DNA of 64,000 nucleotides from Acephala macrosclerotiorum (Eukaryota; Ascomycota; Leotiomycetes; Helotiales; Mollisiaceae). This document shows, piece after piece, positions 24,201 through 37,761 of this stretch. The stretch's first letter is position 1. Each line of letters starts with the position of its first letter. The stretch spans positions 104,840 through 168,839 of the forward strand of contig MU119315.1 in NCBI GenBank assembly GCA_014904845.1, in the 5' to 3' direction. A program made the translations under genes and the position numbers. The notes below the pieces were generated by a model that was given only the letters and a program-made list of their open reading frames with translations, was not told the origin of the DNA and searched no databases.

Positions 24201-27193
24201 AGAAAAAATTATAATTTTATAATAATAATAAATAAAATTTAAATATATTTTAAAACGAACGAAAATTGATAATAATATATATTTTTATAAAAAAAAATTA
24301 TATTATTATAAATTATTATTATTAATTAATCGAAAATTAAATTAAAATATTTTTAATTATTTTTCGATTAATTTTATTAAATTTAATATAATTTATCGAG
24401 CGAATATTATATAAAATATAATTTTTAAAATTAAATTATTAATATTTATAAAAATATTAAAAAATATAATTTTATATTTTATAAATTTATAAATATATTC
24501 GAAAACGTTTATATTAAATTGTAATTTACAATTAATATTATAATACGTTTATTAAAAACGTAATAATATAATAATAATTTCAATTATAAATTTTAAAAAA
24601 ATTAAAAAAATTATAATAAAATCGATTAAAATTAAATTGATCGAATATATAATAAGCGTAATAAAAAATATAAATATAAAATAATTTTAATTTTTCGATT
24701 TTTTTAATTCGATAAAAAATATAAATAAAATTTATTTTATTAAATTTAAAAAAATCAATAATATTTAAATAATATTATATTAAATATTTAATTTATATAT
24801 TTAATTTATTATTATAATAATTCGATAAAAGTTTAATATTTATATTTAAAAATCTTTATTCGTTTAAAGTTTTTTAAAGAATTATATTAAATAAAAAAAG
24901 TATAAAAATATTAATTATTAATTAATTATAATTTTAAATACTATAAAAATCGATAATAAAATTTAATTAAATATATTAATAATTAATATTTATAAAATTC
25001 AATTTAATAAAAAAATTATATTATTATAAAAAATAATTCAAATTAATATATTTTTAAATATTATTATATTTTATATTATTTTAATAAATATATTATTTTA
25101 ATAAATATATTATTTTTATTTTATATTTAAAATATAAATAAAATAAAAATTAAATTTAATAATTTTAAAAATATTTTAATTTAAAAAAATAAAATCGTTT
25201 TAATAATACGAAAATAAAAATATTTTTAAATATTATTATATTAATAAAAAAAAATTTAATTTAAAATTATTTTATAAAAATCGAATTATATTAATTATAT
25301 TAACAATTCGAATATTTATTAATACGACGTTTATTAAAAAAAATTTAACGTATAAATTACGATATAAATATTAAATATATTAAATATTTTATTAAATATT
25401 ATTATTATTATTAAATATATAATAAATTATTAAAAAAATTTAAATTTATTTTATAAAATAATTATAAATTTAATTATTTTATTATTATTAATATTTTATA
25501 TTTAAATGAAAAATCGATTTTATAAATAATAAATTTAATAATAATATTTTAAATAATTAAACTTTTAAAAAATATTTTTCGAATATATTAAATCGATATA
25601 TATTAAAAACTATTAAATTATTTCGTTTATAACGTACAAAAAACTTTTTATTTATAAAGTTTTAATAATATATAAAAATAATAATAATTAAAATTAAAAA
25701 AAAAAAATTTATATTTTATTATAAAAAACTTATAAAATTATTCGAAATAAACTCGTTAATAAATAAATTAATAAAAAATTAATTTTATAAATAATAATTA
25801 AAATAATAAACTCGAATAAAATCGTATTTATATTATTAATTTTTAAAATATATTTTAAAATAATTAATAAAAACGTATTATTTTTATCAATAATTCAAAA
25901 AATTAAAATAATTAATATAATTATTAAAAAAAATATAACGTTTATACGTCGAATATTAAATTACAAATGTATTTATAATAAAAAATAATTTAAATACGAG
26001 ATTTATTTTAAATTTATTAATTTTTTCGAATATATACGTTTAATAAAAAAAAAAAATTAAAAAAATTTATATAAATTATTAATAACGAATAAAAAAATAT
26101 ATATAATTAATATATTTTACAAATTAATTAAATTTCATTCGACGATAATTAAATCGTATTATATAAAAAAAATATTTTATAAAAAAACTATTAATAAAAT
26201 TTCTTTTTTTAAATTTTTTTTATTCGATAAATTAAATTAAAAAAATTCAAATAATAAATTATTAATAAAACGATATAATCGAAAACGATCGAAAAAATTA
26301 CGTAATAATAAAAAAATATTCAATAAAAAATTATAATAAAATAAAAACTATTAATTTATTAAAAATAATAATAATAATAATTTTAATAATACGTTTATTA
26401 TTATTATTAAAAACGAAAACGAAATATTTATAACGTTTATAATAAATAAATAAAAATTCGATAAAAAATTCTTATTATAATTATAAAAAAAATATATAAT
26501 TATTATATTTAAAATATCGTTCGAGAAATTTTAATAAAAAGAAATTAATAATTTAATTATAAAAAAAATTTAATTTATTAAATTCGATTTTATTAAATAT
26601 ATTAAAATTCGTATTTTTAATTCGAAATTAATTAATAGAATTAAAAATAAAATTATTAATAATTCGTATAAAAAATTAAAATTAATAATTTAAAAATATA
26701 ATAAAAAAAAATTTAATTTCAATAGAATTTTCGATTATTTAAAAAATTAATTAAAGAATTATTATTATATTAATATTTTTTTTAATTTAATTTTCAAATA
26801 AAATAATTAAAATATAATTTTATAATATTATTTAAACTTATATATAATTAATAATTAATTTTTAACGATTAATATTCGCGTATTTATTAAAATAAATTTA
26901 TTATTTTTATTTATTAAATATTATTATATAAAATTATTAAAATAAAAATTTATTAATAAATTACGTATTATAAATACTTTAAAAAAAAACTATTAATAAT
27001 TACGTTTATATACGATTTTTTTTTTTAATTATAATCAAAAAAAAAAATATTCGACGTTATTAAAATATAAACGAATAATACGTTTATATTAATAAAAAAA
27101 ATATATTATTTTTAAGAAAAATTAATTTAAAAAAATTAAATTTATAATAAAAATTAAAATAGTTTTTATATTAAAAATTTTATTAATTTGTAA
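21283..27193. repeat. AT-rich segment with large inverted repeat (about 0.85-0.9-kb arms)
   Basis: The left arm at about 21950-22780 is the reverse complement, with substitutions, of about 26270-27180. For example, the sequence around 22465-22500 (AAATACGAATTTTAATATAT) reappears inverted near 26600. The right arm ends next to the LTR of copy B. The middle (22800-26250) could not be paired by eye. The whole is RIP-like. The element type is unknown; two oppositely oriented copies of one transposon are the simplest reading. Confidence 0.55.
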
Positions 27194-27390
27194 TAATATC
27201 GAAATATATATACGTATTTATTACGTGTTTTAATTAAAAAGAAATTAACGTAAAAATTGAAAATATATTAATATTTTTAATTTCAAATTTAATTTTTTAA
27301 ACAATTAATAATTTTTATATTTAATACGAAAAAATTACGATTATTGAACGTAATATATTAATATACTCGAATATTTTAATATTATTAATA
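27194..27390 (+). repeat. 5' LTR of copy B
   Basis: It is the same length as the 3' copy at 34169-34365 and near-identical apart from transition-type differences. It is also similar to 16560-16720. Confidence 0.7.
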
Positions 27391-30300
27391 TTGATCAATA
27401 TTTGATTTTATTAATTAAATATAGAATAATAAAATTTAAATTAAAAAAAAAATTTATATAAAAAAATATAAATTTTTTCAAAATTTAAAAGTATATATTT
27501 AATTTTTTTTTCGGTATTTAAAACACTTTACGAAAAAGTACTAAAAAAATTTTACGTAAAAAAATGTAAATTTTTTCGATATTTAAAAGTTTTGTATTTT
27601 ATATTTTTTTTAATATTTAAAAAATTTTGTATATAATACTAAGAATTTGAAAAAACAATTATTGAAATTTTAATTGCACTTTTTTTAATTTGCGTTTATT
27701 ACGCACAATAAAAAAATCGATTATAAAAATTTTATTTTTTTTAAATTAATAATTAAAACGATAAAAAGCGTTATATATTATATTTTTTTTTAAAAATAAT
27801 AAATTTTTACGTTATTTAAAACGTGTTTAAATTATAATTAATTTTTATTTTTATTTATATTTTATATATAAATAAATAAGTTTATATTAAAACAAATAAA
27901 TTTATTAAATATAAATCGATATTTTAAAATAATAAAAATTAATATTTAAAATAAAAATAAAATAATTTTAAAAAACGATTTATTTTTTTTAAATATTTTT
28001 TTATTATTTAATAATAAATACAAAAGATTATAAATATTTATTTTAATTTTTTTTATTTTAAAAAAACAAATTTAAATAAACATATAAAAAAAAGTTTATT
28101 TTATTATAATAAAAACAAATACAAAAAATAAATCGATTTTAAAAAATTAAATTTAAATAAATTTATTATAAACGAATTTATTTTATATAAATTCGAAATA
28201 TTTAAAAAATTTAAATATAATTTTATAATTTTATAAAATTTTTATAAAAACAATTTTAAAAATTAAAAAACAATATATTTTAAAATAATTATTAAAAATA
28301 AAATTATTTTAAAGAGAATAATATTTATATATTACGTGAATAATTAAACGAATAAATTGAAATTTTTATTTAAAAATAATAATAATATATAATTTGAATA
28401 AATACGAAAATACAATAATAAATAAATTTAAAAAAAATTTAATTTTCGATTTAATTCGAAAAATTAATTACGATTAAATTTAATTATTTTAAATAAATTA
28501 CAAAAATCGAAATTTAAATTAAATATATAATAAAAATTTAAATAAAATATATTTATTATTTAATAATTAAATTTTCAAAATTTTTTATAAATATTAATTC
28601 GAAAAAACGAAAAAATAATTTTTAATATTTTTAATATAAATTAAAAATTACAATAAAAAATATTTCAAAATAAAAATAAAATATACGTATTTTTAAAAAC
28701 GTTATTTTAAAAATTTAAAAAAATCATTAAAAAATTTAATAAAATAAAAAATAAACGAAAAATAATAATTTATTATAAAATAAATCAATTTAAAATAATA
28801 ATATTTAATCGATTTAAAATAACGATATTTGAAAAAAAAATATTAATTCGATTAAAAATAATAAAAAATTAATATTACGAGTAAATTTCGAAATAAATAT
28901 AATATTATTTATAATATAAATAAAAAAATTTATTAAAATTAAATTTATTATAATAATAATTTTTTTAATTTTTTAATATATAATAAAACGATTATAAGTT
29001 TCGAAAAATTAATTATTTTTAACGAGAAATTTATAACGAATATTAATCGTACAATACAAATTTTTTTTTTAAAAACTCGAGTAAAAATAAAAAAAAAACA
29101 CTAAAAAATTAAATTATTAAAAAGTTTAATAATTTTAATAATAATAATAAATATAAAAAAAATTTATAATTTTTTAAACGAAAAATTGAAATTATTTTAA
29201 ATTTATTATAATAATATAAATATTATATTAAATATATACGAAAAAACGTTTTTAATTATATTAAAAAAATAAATACAAAATTTTTATTTAAAGAATATTT
29301 TTTATTATAATTTTTCGTTTAAAGAAATTATTAAATATATAAAAATTGAATTCGAGATTTTATATATTTTAATAATATATTAAAAAAAATAAAAAAAATA
29401 AATTTTATGAAATATTATTAAAAAATTGATTAAGAATTTCGAATTATTGTTTAATAAATTACAATAAATTCGAAGAAAATAATCGAAAAAAAATCGTAAT
29501 AATAATAATATAAAAAATTATATTTTACGAATTTATAACGATATTAAAAAATATCGTATATATTTTGTAGATTTTAAAAATACATTAAAAAGTATTTAAT
29601 ATTAATTGTAATATATTATTTCGTTAATTATAAATATAGTAAATACAAAATAAATAAAAATCGCAATAATGAACGCGATTAAAACAAATATAATTACGAT
29701 TACAAAAATTAAAAATACGATAAATATAATCGAAATAATTATTTAAAAGAAAAAAAATACTATATTTGTAAAAAAATAAAATATTGATCAATAAAATACT
29801 TTTTAAAAAAAAATAATAAATATACGAAAAATTTAAAAACGAAATTTATTTTCGATATAAAAAATACGTATTTATAATAAATTATTAAATTTTTTTAATT
29901 TATAAAAAATAAAATAAAAAAATTCGATAATAAAAATAAAATAAATACTTTTAATATTTTTGTTTTAAATATAAAAAAATTCGATTTTAAAAAATAAAAA
30001 AAAAAAGATTAAAAATTTATAAAAATTAATTTTTTTATTATAAAATACGTTAATATCGAGAAATTAATCGTAAAATTAAATAATTAAAAAATATAATATT
30101 TTTTAATTAAAAACAATATATTTTATTTAATTAAAAAAAATTTAAATTAATTTTTTTTTTTTTAATTTACGAATAAATATATTATAAAAAGATTTTAAAA
30201 CATGTTATTAAATATAAACGTAATCGCTATATTAATTGTAAAATACAATTAATTTATAATTTTATAAAAAATTGATTTACGAATTAAATTCAATATTTTA

Positions 30301-33300
30301 AATCGCGAAAAAAATTTTTAATTTGAAATAAATAATATAAAAATCGAAAATACGATTAAAATTTATATTTTTATTAAAAACGTTATTTTTTACGTCGTAT
30401 TTTATAATATACTATTTTTATTATTTTTAAAAAATATAAATAAATTTAAAATTTGATTTAATAACGTAAAAAATCGTATAAAAAAACGTAATAATAATAC
30501 AATCGTATTAATCGTACACAAATAAAAATATTTATAAATTTTATTAATAAAATCAAAAAAAGTTTTTATTTAATATTATTTAATAAATATAAATTTATAA
30601 CGCGTATATAAAAAATTTGAATATTTATTAGTACGATAATTCGTAGATATTTTTAATAGAATGAAATATAAAGATTTTATATTTTAATAATTAAAACAAA
30701 TAAATAAATTTTATTATTATTATTAAATAAACGTGAAATCGTTAAAACGATTTAAATTTTTTTAATAAATAATTACAAATTTAATTATTCGATAATCGTC
30801 GATATTATATATTTAAATAATAATACAATTTTATAATTTATAAATTTTATTATAAGATTTTAAAACGTATAATTCGTAATAAAAATATTTATATAAATAA
30901 TATAAAATGTAATTAAAAAATATTAAATTAATACGTATTTAAAATCGTTAAAATTTTTAATTTATAATATTAAAAAAAACTTTATATTAATAAAATTCAA
31001 ATAATAAATAAAAATTGTAATAATAAAAATAAATTTTTTTTTAATTAAAATATATAATTCAATTAAAAAAATAAAAAAATATTATATTTTATTATAATAA
31101 ATTTATATAATTATATTTTAAAATTTTTAATATAAATATTTTTATATTAATAATAATAATAAAAATAAACGTTATTTATAAAATAATAAACGAATATTAT
31201 TATATATAAATTAAATAATAAAAAACGATTTTAATATTTTAATAATTTTAAATTTTTAAAAAATAAAAAAAATAAAAAAATTATATAAATTATTAATAAT
31301 TACAAATAAAAAATATATTATATAATTATTTTACGAATTAATAAATTTTAAATTAATTGTAATTAAATTTTATTTTCGAAAATCGTAAATTAAAAAATCG
31401 ATAAAAAAGTAATCTATAAAAACTACGTAAAAAAACGAAAAATTAAAAACAATAAAAATAATACAAAAAAATAAAAATTAAAAAAACAATAATAACGATT
31501 ATTTAACTTTAATTGAAATTCAATTTAATTATTATAATTAATCGAAAAATGCGAAAAATAAATTTAAATTTATAATTTATTTCAAATAAAATTATTTTGA
31601 TTTTACGAATATTAATAATAATAATAACGATTTTACGAATAATAAAAATTTTAATTAATATTATATAAAAAAAAAATTACGATTAATATAATTTATATAA
31701 CGAATAAAAAAAAAACAAATATAAAACTCGTAATTAAATTACGAAAAAAAAAAAATTATTATTATATTTAAAAAATTTTTAAAATTTTATAATAAAAAAA
31801 ATAAAATAAATTATTTATTAAAAACGTTTTTAAATTTATATAATACGATTTAATAATATATAAAAATATTTCGATTTTTAATAATAAATTAAAAAATAAT
31901 TTTAATTTTAATTTTAATTTTATAGTATAATTATAAAACGTTATATATATATATATATATATAATTATAAATTTTAATTTAATAAATAATTTTTATTAAT
32001 TTATTAAAAAAAATAATATATTTTTATTTTAAAAAAATAATTATAATTGTAAAAAAATTATTATATAAATTTGTAAAAATAAATATTTATTAGTTTATTA
32101 TATATTATAAATATTATATTTTTGAATTGAAAATAGAATTTTCGATATATGATTTTTGTTTTTTGATTGAAAAAAATAAAAAAATATTTAAGATTATCGA
32201 TATATAAATAAACGATATATTAAAATTATTAATATTGTAATTTGTAAATTTAAAAGAGAAAAAATTGAAAGAAATTAAATTGTAAATAAAAAATAAAAAA
32301 TATTTAATATTTACGAATTAATTAATATTTAATAATAAGATTATATAATTATTAAAAAGAAATAAAATACGATTTAAATAAAAAAATTAAAATAAAAAAA
32401 TCGAATTTATTAATTTAAAAACTATAAATTATTTTAATTAATATTGAAAATAATAAATTCGTAAAACGTATATAGTATTTATTTGTTAATTAGAAATTGC
32501 GTTTGATTTATTAATCGTTATATAATATTAAATTTCGATCGAGAAAAACGAAATAATTTTAAATAAAAAATTGAAATAATAATAAAACAATTTATTGTGC
32601 GATATTTATTATATTTTAATTAATTTGAAAATAATTAAAATATTCGTATTTATAAATAGTTCGTACGCTAATAATATCGATTTAAATTCGTAAATTGAAT
32701 ATATAATTATAGTAATTAACGAAATTCGAACGAAAAACAATTTTAAAATAAAAAATAATTTAATATATTAAAATTTTATAAAGTATAAAAAAATTATTAA
32801 AAGCGTTTTAACGTTTGAAATTTATAGAATAATTAATAAAATAAATATAGTAATTATAATAATTTTTATTATTAATATAATTGTAAAATAATTCGATTTA
32901 TTTAATATTTTTATTATTATTTATACGAATTCGTATTTTTTATACGATTGTTTAATAAAATTAAAAACAATAATTAAAAAACGTTTTATAATCGATATTA
33001 TAATTTTGAAACAATTGTACGAACGTAAAAAATTGTAAAAAGTATAATAAATACATAAAAACGATAATTTGATAAACGTTATAATAAAATTCAATTTAAA
33101 TAAAATTTTATAAACGTTTGTTAATACGAATAATTTTACGATTAAAATAGAAAAATAAATAAAAAAAAATAAAATTTAAAATAAAAATAAAATTTTGTTT
33201 TTTTAAATTGAGTAAATTAATTTATTTTAAATTAAATTTTTGAAAATACAAAAATATAATTAATTGTTATTAATTAATTATATAAATTGTAAATTAAAAT

Positions 33301-34168
33301 ATTCGATTTATAATTTTATTATTTGATTTATTTATTTTATTATTGATTTTTCGATTTTATTAATAATGATATTAAATACAATTTTTTTATTATAATAAAT
33401 TAATTTTAAAAAAAATTTACGTTTTAATAAATTTCGATTTTATTAATTGATTTTTAAATCGATTAAAATATTATATCGTAAGAATTTAATCGCGTTTAAA
33501 ATACGTCGAATTATTAATACTTTTAATAGTTATATAATGCGATTAATATTACGAATAGAAATTTGTTAATTGTATAAAATACGATTTTTTAAAATATAAT
33601 ATAAATAAATAAAAAATTTATAATATGAATATAAAATAATTAAATTATTAATTTAATTGTTTTTTTAATTTCGATTATCGATTTACGTATTAATTAATAT
33701 TTTTTTGATTTTTTTACGAATATACAAATAATTGAAAAATAAAATAATATAATTTGTAATACTTTTTTTATTATGATTAAAGTATTATTAAATCAAATTT
33801 TATATTAATTTTACGAGAAAAAGAAATTAATTAAAATAAAAATTGAAATATATATATAAAAAGAAAAATAAATACAATATAAAATATTAAAATTGAAAAA
33901 TATTTTTTATTTTGAAAATAATTATTTTTTTTCTTTAAAAATTATTCAATTAACGTTATACGAAATTATTGTAATTTTACAAGAAGTTTATAATGTAATC
34001 GATATAATTACGAGATTTTTTTATTTGTTTTTTTTGAACGAGCAATTTTCTATAATTGTTTTATAAATATTAAATTTTTAAATTATAAAACTATTTATTG
34101 AATTTACGATTGATTAAAAAATTACACTAAAAAATAAATTAAATCTTTATTATAAAAATAGAAATTAC

Positions 34169-34365
34169 TAATATCGAAATATATATACGTATTTATTACG
34201 TATTTTAATTAAAAAAAAATTAATATAAAAATTGAAAATATATTAATATTATTAATTTTAAATTTAATTTTTTAAACAATTAACAATTTTTATATTTAAT
34301 ATATAACGATTACGATTATTGAATATAATATATTAATATATTCGAGTATTTTAATATTATTAATA
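34169..34365 (+). repeat. 3' LTR of copy B
   Basis: It aligns end to end with 27194-27390. The sequence beyond 34365 diverges from what follows the 5' LTR, which defines the LTR edge. Confidence 0.7.
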
Positions 34366-36114
34366 ATTATTAAATATTTTTATAATTTCTTTTTATTTTC
34401 GTTGAAATATATATAAAATAAAATATATAAATAATAAATTTTAAATTAAATTAATAATAATTTTAATAAAAATTAATAAAATATTAATTTTTTTTTATTA
34501 TAAATATATAAAAAAAATAAAATTAATTTAAAATGTAACGCTTTTTAAATATTTTAATTAATAAAAACAAATTTTTTTATAAAATTATAATAAATATTAT
34601 ATTATATATTTATAAAAATATAATATATTAAAAAACGATTATTTTGTTTTAAAATTAATATATTATATTGTATATTTCAAATAAATTTATACGAATATTA
34701 ATTTTAAATTTAATTTAATAAATTTGAAAAAAGTTTTTAATCGATTTTAAAAAAAAATTTACAATTTTTTTACTAGTTTTGATTTTATTGAATTTATATA
34801 ATTGTTTTTTTTTTTTTAATAAAAGTCTTATTTGATTTATTTATTTATACGATATTATTATTATTTTAAATAATATATACGTTTTTAATTATTTTAATAT
34901 TAAAATTTTTTACAATATAAATATAATAAATTTTTTTAATAATACTAAAAATTGATTAATAAAAAGTTTAATAAAATTTTGATAATAAATTATTAATATT
35001 TTAAAGTTTTTCGAAAAAATTTTCGCAATTTATTTTATTTATTTTTAATATTATATTTTTATTTTAATTTTTAATCAAATACGAATTTATATTGTTTAAT
35101 ATAAAAAGTTTAATTTTTTAATTTGATTTTCTCGATCTCACTCTAAATAAAACTCTGTAAAATAATTATTTTACGAGTACGATTTTTTTAAATATTTAAA
35201 TTCGTTGAAAGAATATTAAAATCTTTAAATTTAATATTACGATTCGATTTTTGAATAATATAATTAGTAAAAAAAATCAATAATATATATATACGTATAT
35301 TTTTAATTTAAAAATTTCGATATTTAAATTTTTATTATTATTATTTTTAATTTTAATTTTGTTTTTTTTTTTGTTTAAATTTTTTTTATTATTTTTAAAA
35401 AAAACTTTATATTCTCGTTATTTATTTTAAAATTGTTTATATTTGATTCGAAATTATTTTCTTTTTTTAATTTATTAAAAAGCGATAAATCGACAATTTT
35501 AAATACGTACGATTTTTAATTAATAAATAAATTATTTGAATCGAATACTATTGTAAAAAATCAAAAATTGAATTGAAAAATTAATAAATTAACAAAAAAA
35601 ATTCAATTAAATAAAATTATAAAAAAGTTAAAAAAGTTAATATAATAACGTTATTTTTATGCGAATAATACGAGATCGAAAATGAGATTAAAATTAAACG
35701 AAAAAGTAAATAATATTATTTTATTATATAAATTTATTTTTATATTTAATTTTAAATTTTTTAATTTACAATATTAAATTTTACAATTTGTAATAACGTT
35801 TATAATTTTTATATTATATGAATTTATTTTAAATTTTTATTAATTTTAATATTAATTTAATAATATAAATTCGATTAAATTATTATTTTTAAAATCGTTT
35901 TAAATTCGTTTTTATAAATTGTAAATATTTAATTTTTTTTACGTTTTTTATATTATATAAATATATTTTAATACTCTATTAATCTTTTTATTAATCAATC
36001 TTATTATATAGATTTAATAATCTCGATATTTTTATTTTTAGTATTTTCGTAATTTCGTTTTTACAAATCGTAGACTTTAAACGTTTATATACGATTATTA
36101 TATTAAATAATTTA

Positions 36115-36115
<1 letters not shown>

Positions 36116-36206
<91 letters not shown>

Positions 36207-36216
36207 NNNNNNNNNN

Positions 36217-36311
<95 letters not shown>
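36116..36311. repeat. (TAA)n microsatellite, broken by an assembly gap
   Basis: An uninterrupted AAT/TAA trinucleotide run occupies about 196 bp including ten Ns at 36207-36216. Frames across it (poly-Tyr, poly-Leu, poly-Ile on the minus strand) are artefacts of the repeat. Confidence 0.95.
36207..36216. other. Assembly gap (10 N) inside the microsatellite
   Basis: The gap lies within the TAA run, so the true repeat length is unknown. Confidence 0.99.
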
Positions 36312-37360
36312 GTACATTTTTTAATGCTAATAAAAAAAGAAAACAATATATTAAATGTATTTTTTTCAATCAATTACAAATTTTTAATATCGATAAATTT
36401 TCTCGTAAAATAATATTTGTTAAAAAAAAAATTATTATTAAATCAATTATTACTAGTAAATTATTCAAATATATAAGTATAATTTAATTAAAAAAATAAT
36501 TCGAAAAATAAATAAATTAAAAAAAAAAATTTATATTTAAAAATAAAAAATATAAACTTAATAATAAATAAATTAATAAAACAATTAATATATTACGAAT
36601 TAATATATAATAATTTTAATATTAAAAAAATTTTTAATTTTTAATTAAACGTACTTTTTTAACGATTTATACAGAAAATCTTACAAAATTTAAATTATTG
36701 TATTAGATTTTAAACAAATATATTTGGCGTTTTATAAAAAATTATTAAAACAATATTAATTATAAAATTCGAAAATAAAATTCTATTTTATTTTATTAAT
36801 ATTTTTACTAATTAAATAATACTAAATTTATATACAATTTACATTAAAAAAATTATTATTTAAACTAAAAATATATTATTAATTCAAAGATTTCGACGAT
36901 TAATATATACAAATATAAAAAGTAATTTTTAAAATTATTACATTAATAAAAAAAAGTTTATTTGATTTACTTTAAAATAATAACTTTTGTAGTTTATTTA
37001 AAAATTTTATACAAAATAGATCAATAGAAAATTGTTTTTATAATCTTTATATTTATAAACAATTTCTTATGTAAAATCTTTTTTATTAAAATTAAATAAC
37101 TTTTAAAAATAAATATTATATAAATATAAAATTTTTATTTTGAATTTATTATTATAAAATATAAAAATATTAATTTTGTTTGATTTATGCAAAATAATAC
37201 TTTTTATGTTTTTATGAAAGTCTTGATACCCCATGAGGGCTTCACAAAATCTATGGGAGATCCGTAAATGGAGGACTAATATATTTTCGCCTTATAGGGG
37301 ACCCGTGGATAGGGAGGAAATTTTAAAACTCCACCCCATGGGTCCCCCACGAGCAGCCTA

Positions 37361-37761
37361 GCCCATTTATCGCAAGGAGATCTCCTCTTCTTCCCGACAT
37401 ATGTATCTTCCCATTGCTTCTTCGACTTGTCGTAGTTTTCCGGCCACCACCGCCTCGTATGTCCCTTGAGCCAAATCGCCCAGGTGTCTGGTGCCTCCAT
37501 CACCTTCTCTTTCTTCGAGAAACTAACTCCGCCTCGAATAACCGGTCAGTCTCATGTGCACCCGCTTTCGATGCTTTCTCAACTAACAGTGGGTCTTGAC
37601 GACACCTCTTAAGGGGCCTAATACTTGCCTCCACGAACTTATCCTGAAAAAGCCTTGCCGAGCCTCTGTGGTATGCAATTGATCGTGAAGCCTGTCTTGA
37701 GGACCTCCACATCGGTGGAGGCATCTTTGGAGATACGTACCATTTGGGTAGGTCTGCGCCA
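37361..37761. other. Normal-composition DNA after the AT block, no intact gene
   Basis: This 400-bp stretch lies between the right inverted end and the NACHT remnant. It may contain more of that gene's broken 5' part, but I cannot read a convincing frame. Confidence 0.4.

Larger units (their letters stand above)
27194..34365 (+). mobile_element. Decayed full-length Ty1/copia-like LTR retrotransposon, copy B
   Basis: The 5' LTR (27194-27390) and 3' LTR (34169-34365) are both 197 bp. They share TAATATCGAAATATATATACG at the start and TATTATTAATA at the end, where the canonical TG...CA has become TA...TA. The element is 7,172 bp, a normal size for the superfamily. The zinc-knuckle trace lies at 29758-29799 and the integrase trace at about 30900-31120; the remaining 3 kb is enough for reverse transcriptase and RNase H, although I could not read them. 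No clear 5-bp target duplication remains. No coding frame survives. Confidence 0.7.
34366..37199. other. AT-rich decayed DNA right of the retrotransposon
   Basis: No genes are seen. It includes the TAA microsatellite and a second gap. Base composition becomes less extreme towards 37200. Confidence 0.5.
11846..37358. other. 25.5-kb AT-rich, RIP-like block bounded by related inverted ends
   Basis: At the left edge, TA is followed by GGCTGCTCG (11846-11854). At the right edge, CGAGCAGCC (37350-37358) is followed by TA. Inside both ends lie related GC-richer stretches with ATGGGGTGG, CACGGGT, TTAGTCCTC and CTCATGGGG in the same order. The interior is almost purely A+T with no gene-like frames, and the surviving cytosines are mostly in CpG. 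This is the signature of heavy RIP on transposons. It contains at least two copies of one retrotransposon, so the block is a nest, perhaps inside a single TIR element. Confidence 0.7.

Noticed and set aside
36116..36311. CRISPR array or telomere-like repeat
   Set aside because: A simple trinucleotide run without spacers; the organism is a eukaryote and no TTAGGG arrays were seen.
35991..36373. Poly-Tyr, poly-Leu and poly-Ile frames
   Set aside because: Translations of the TAA microsatellite and its gap in three frames, not genes.
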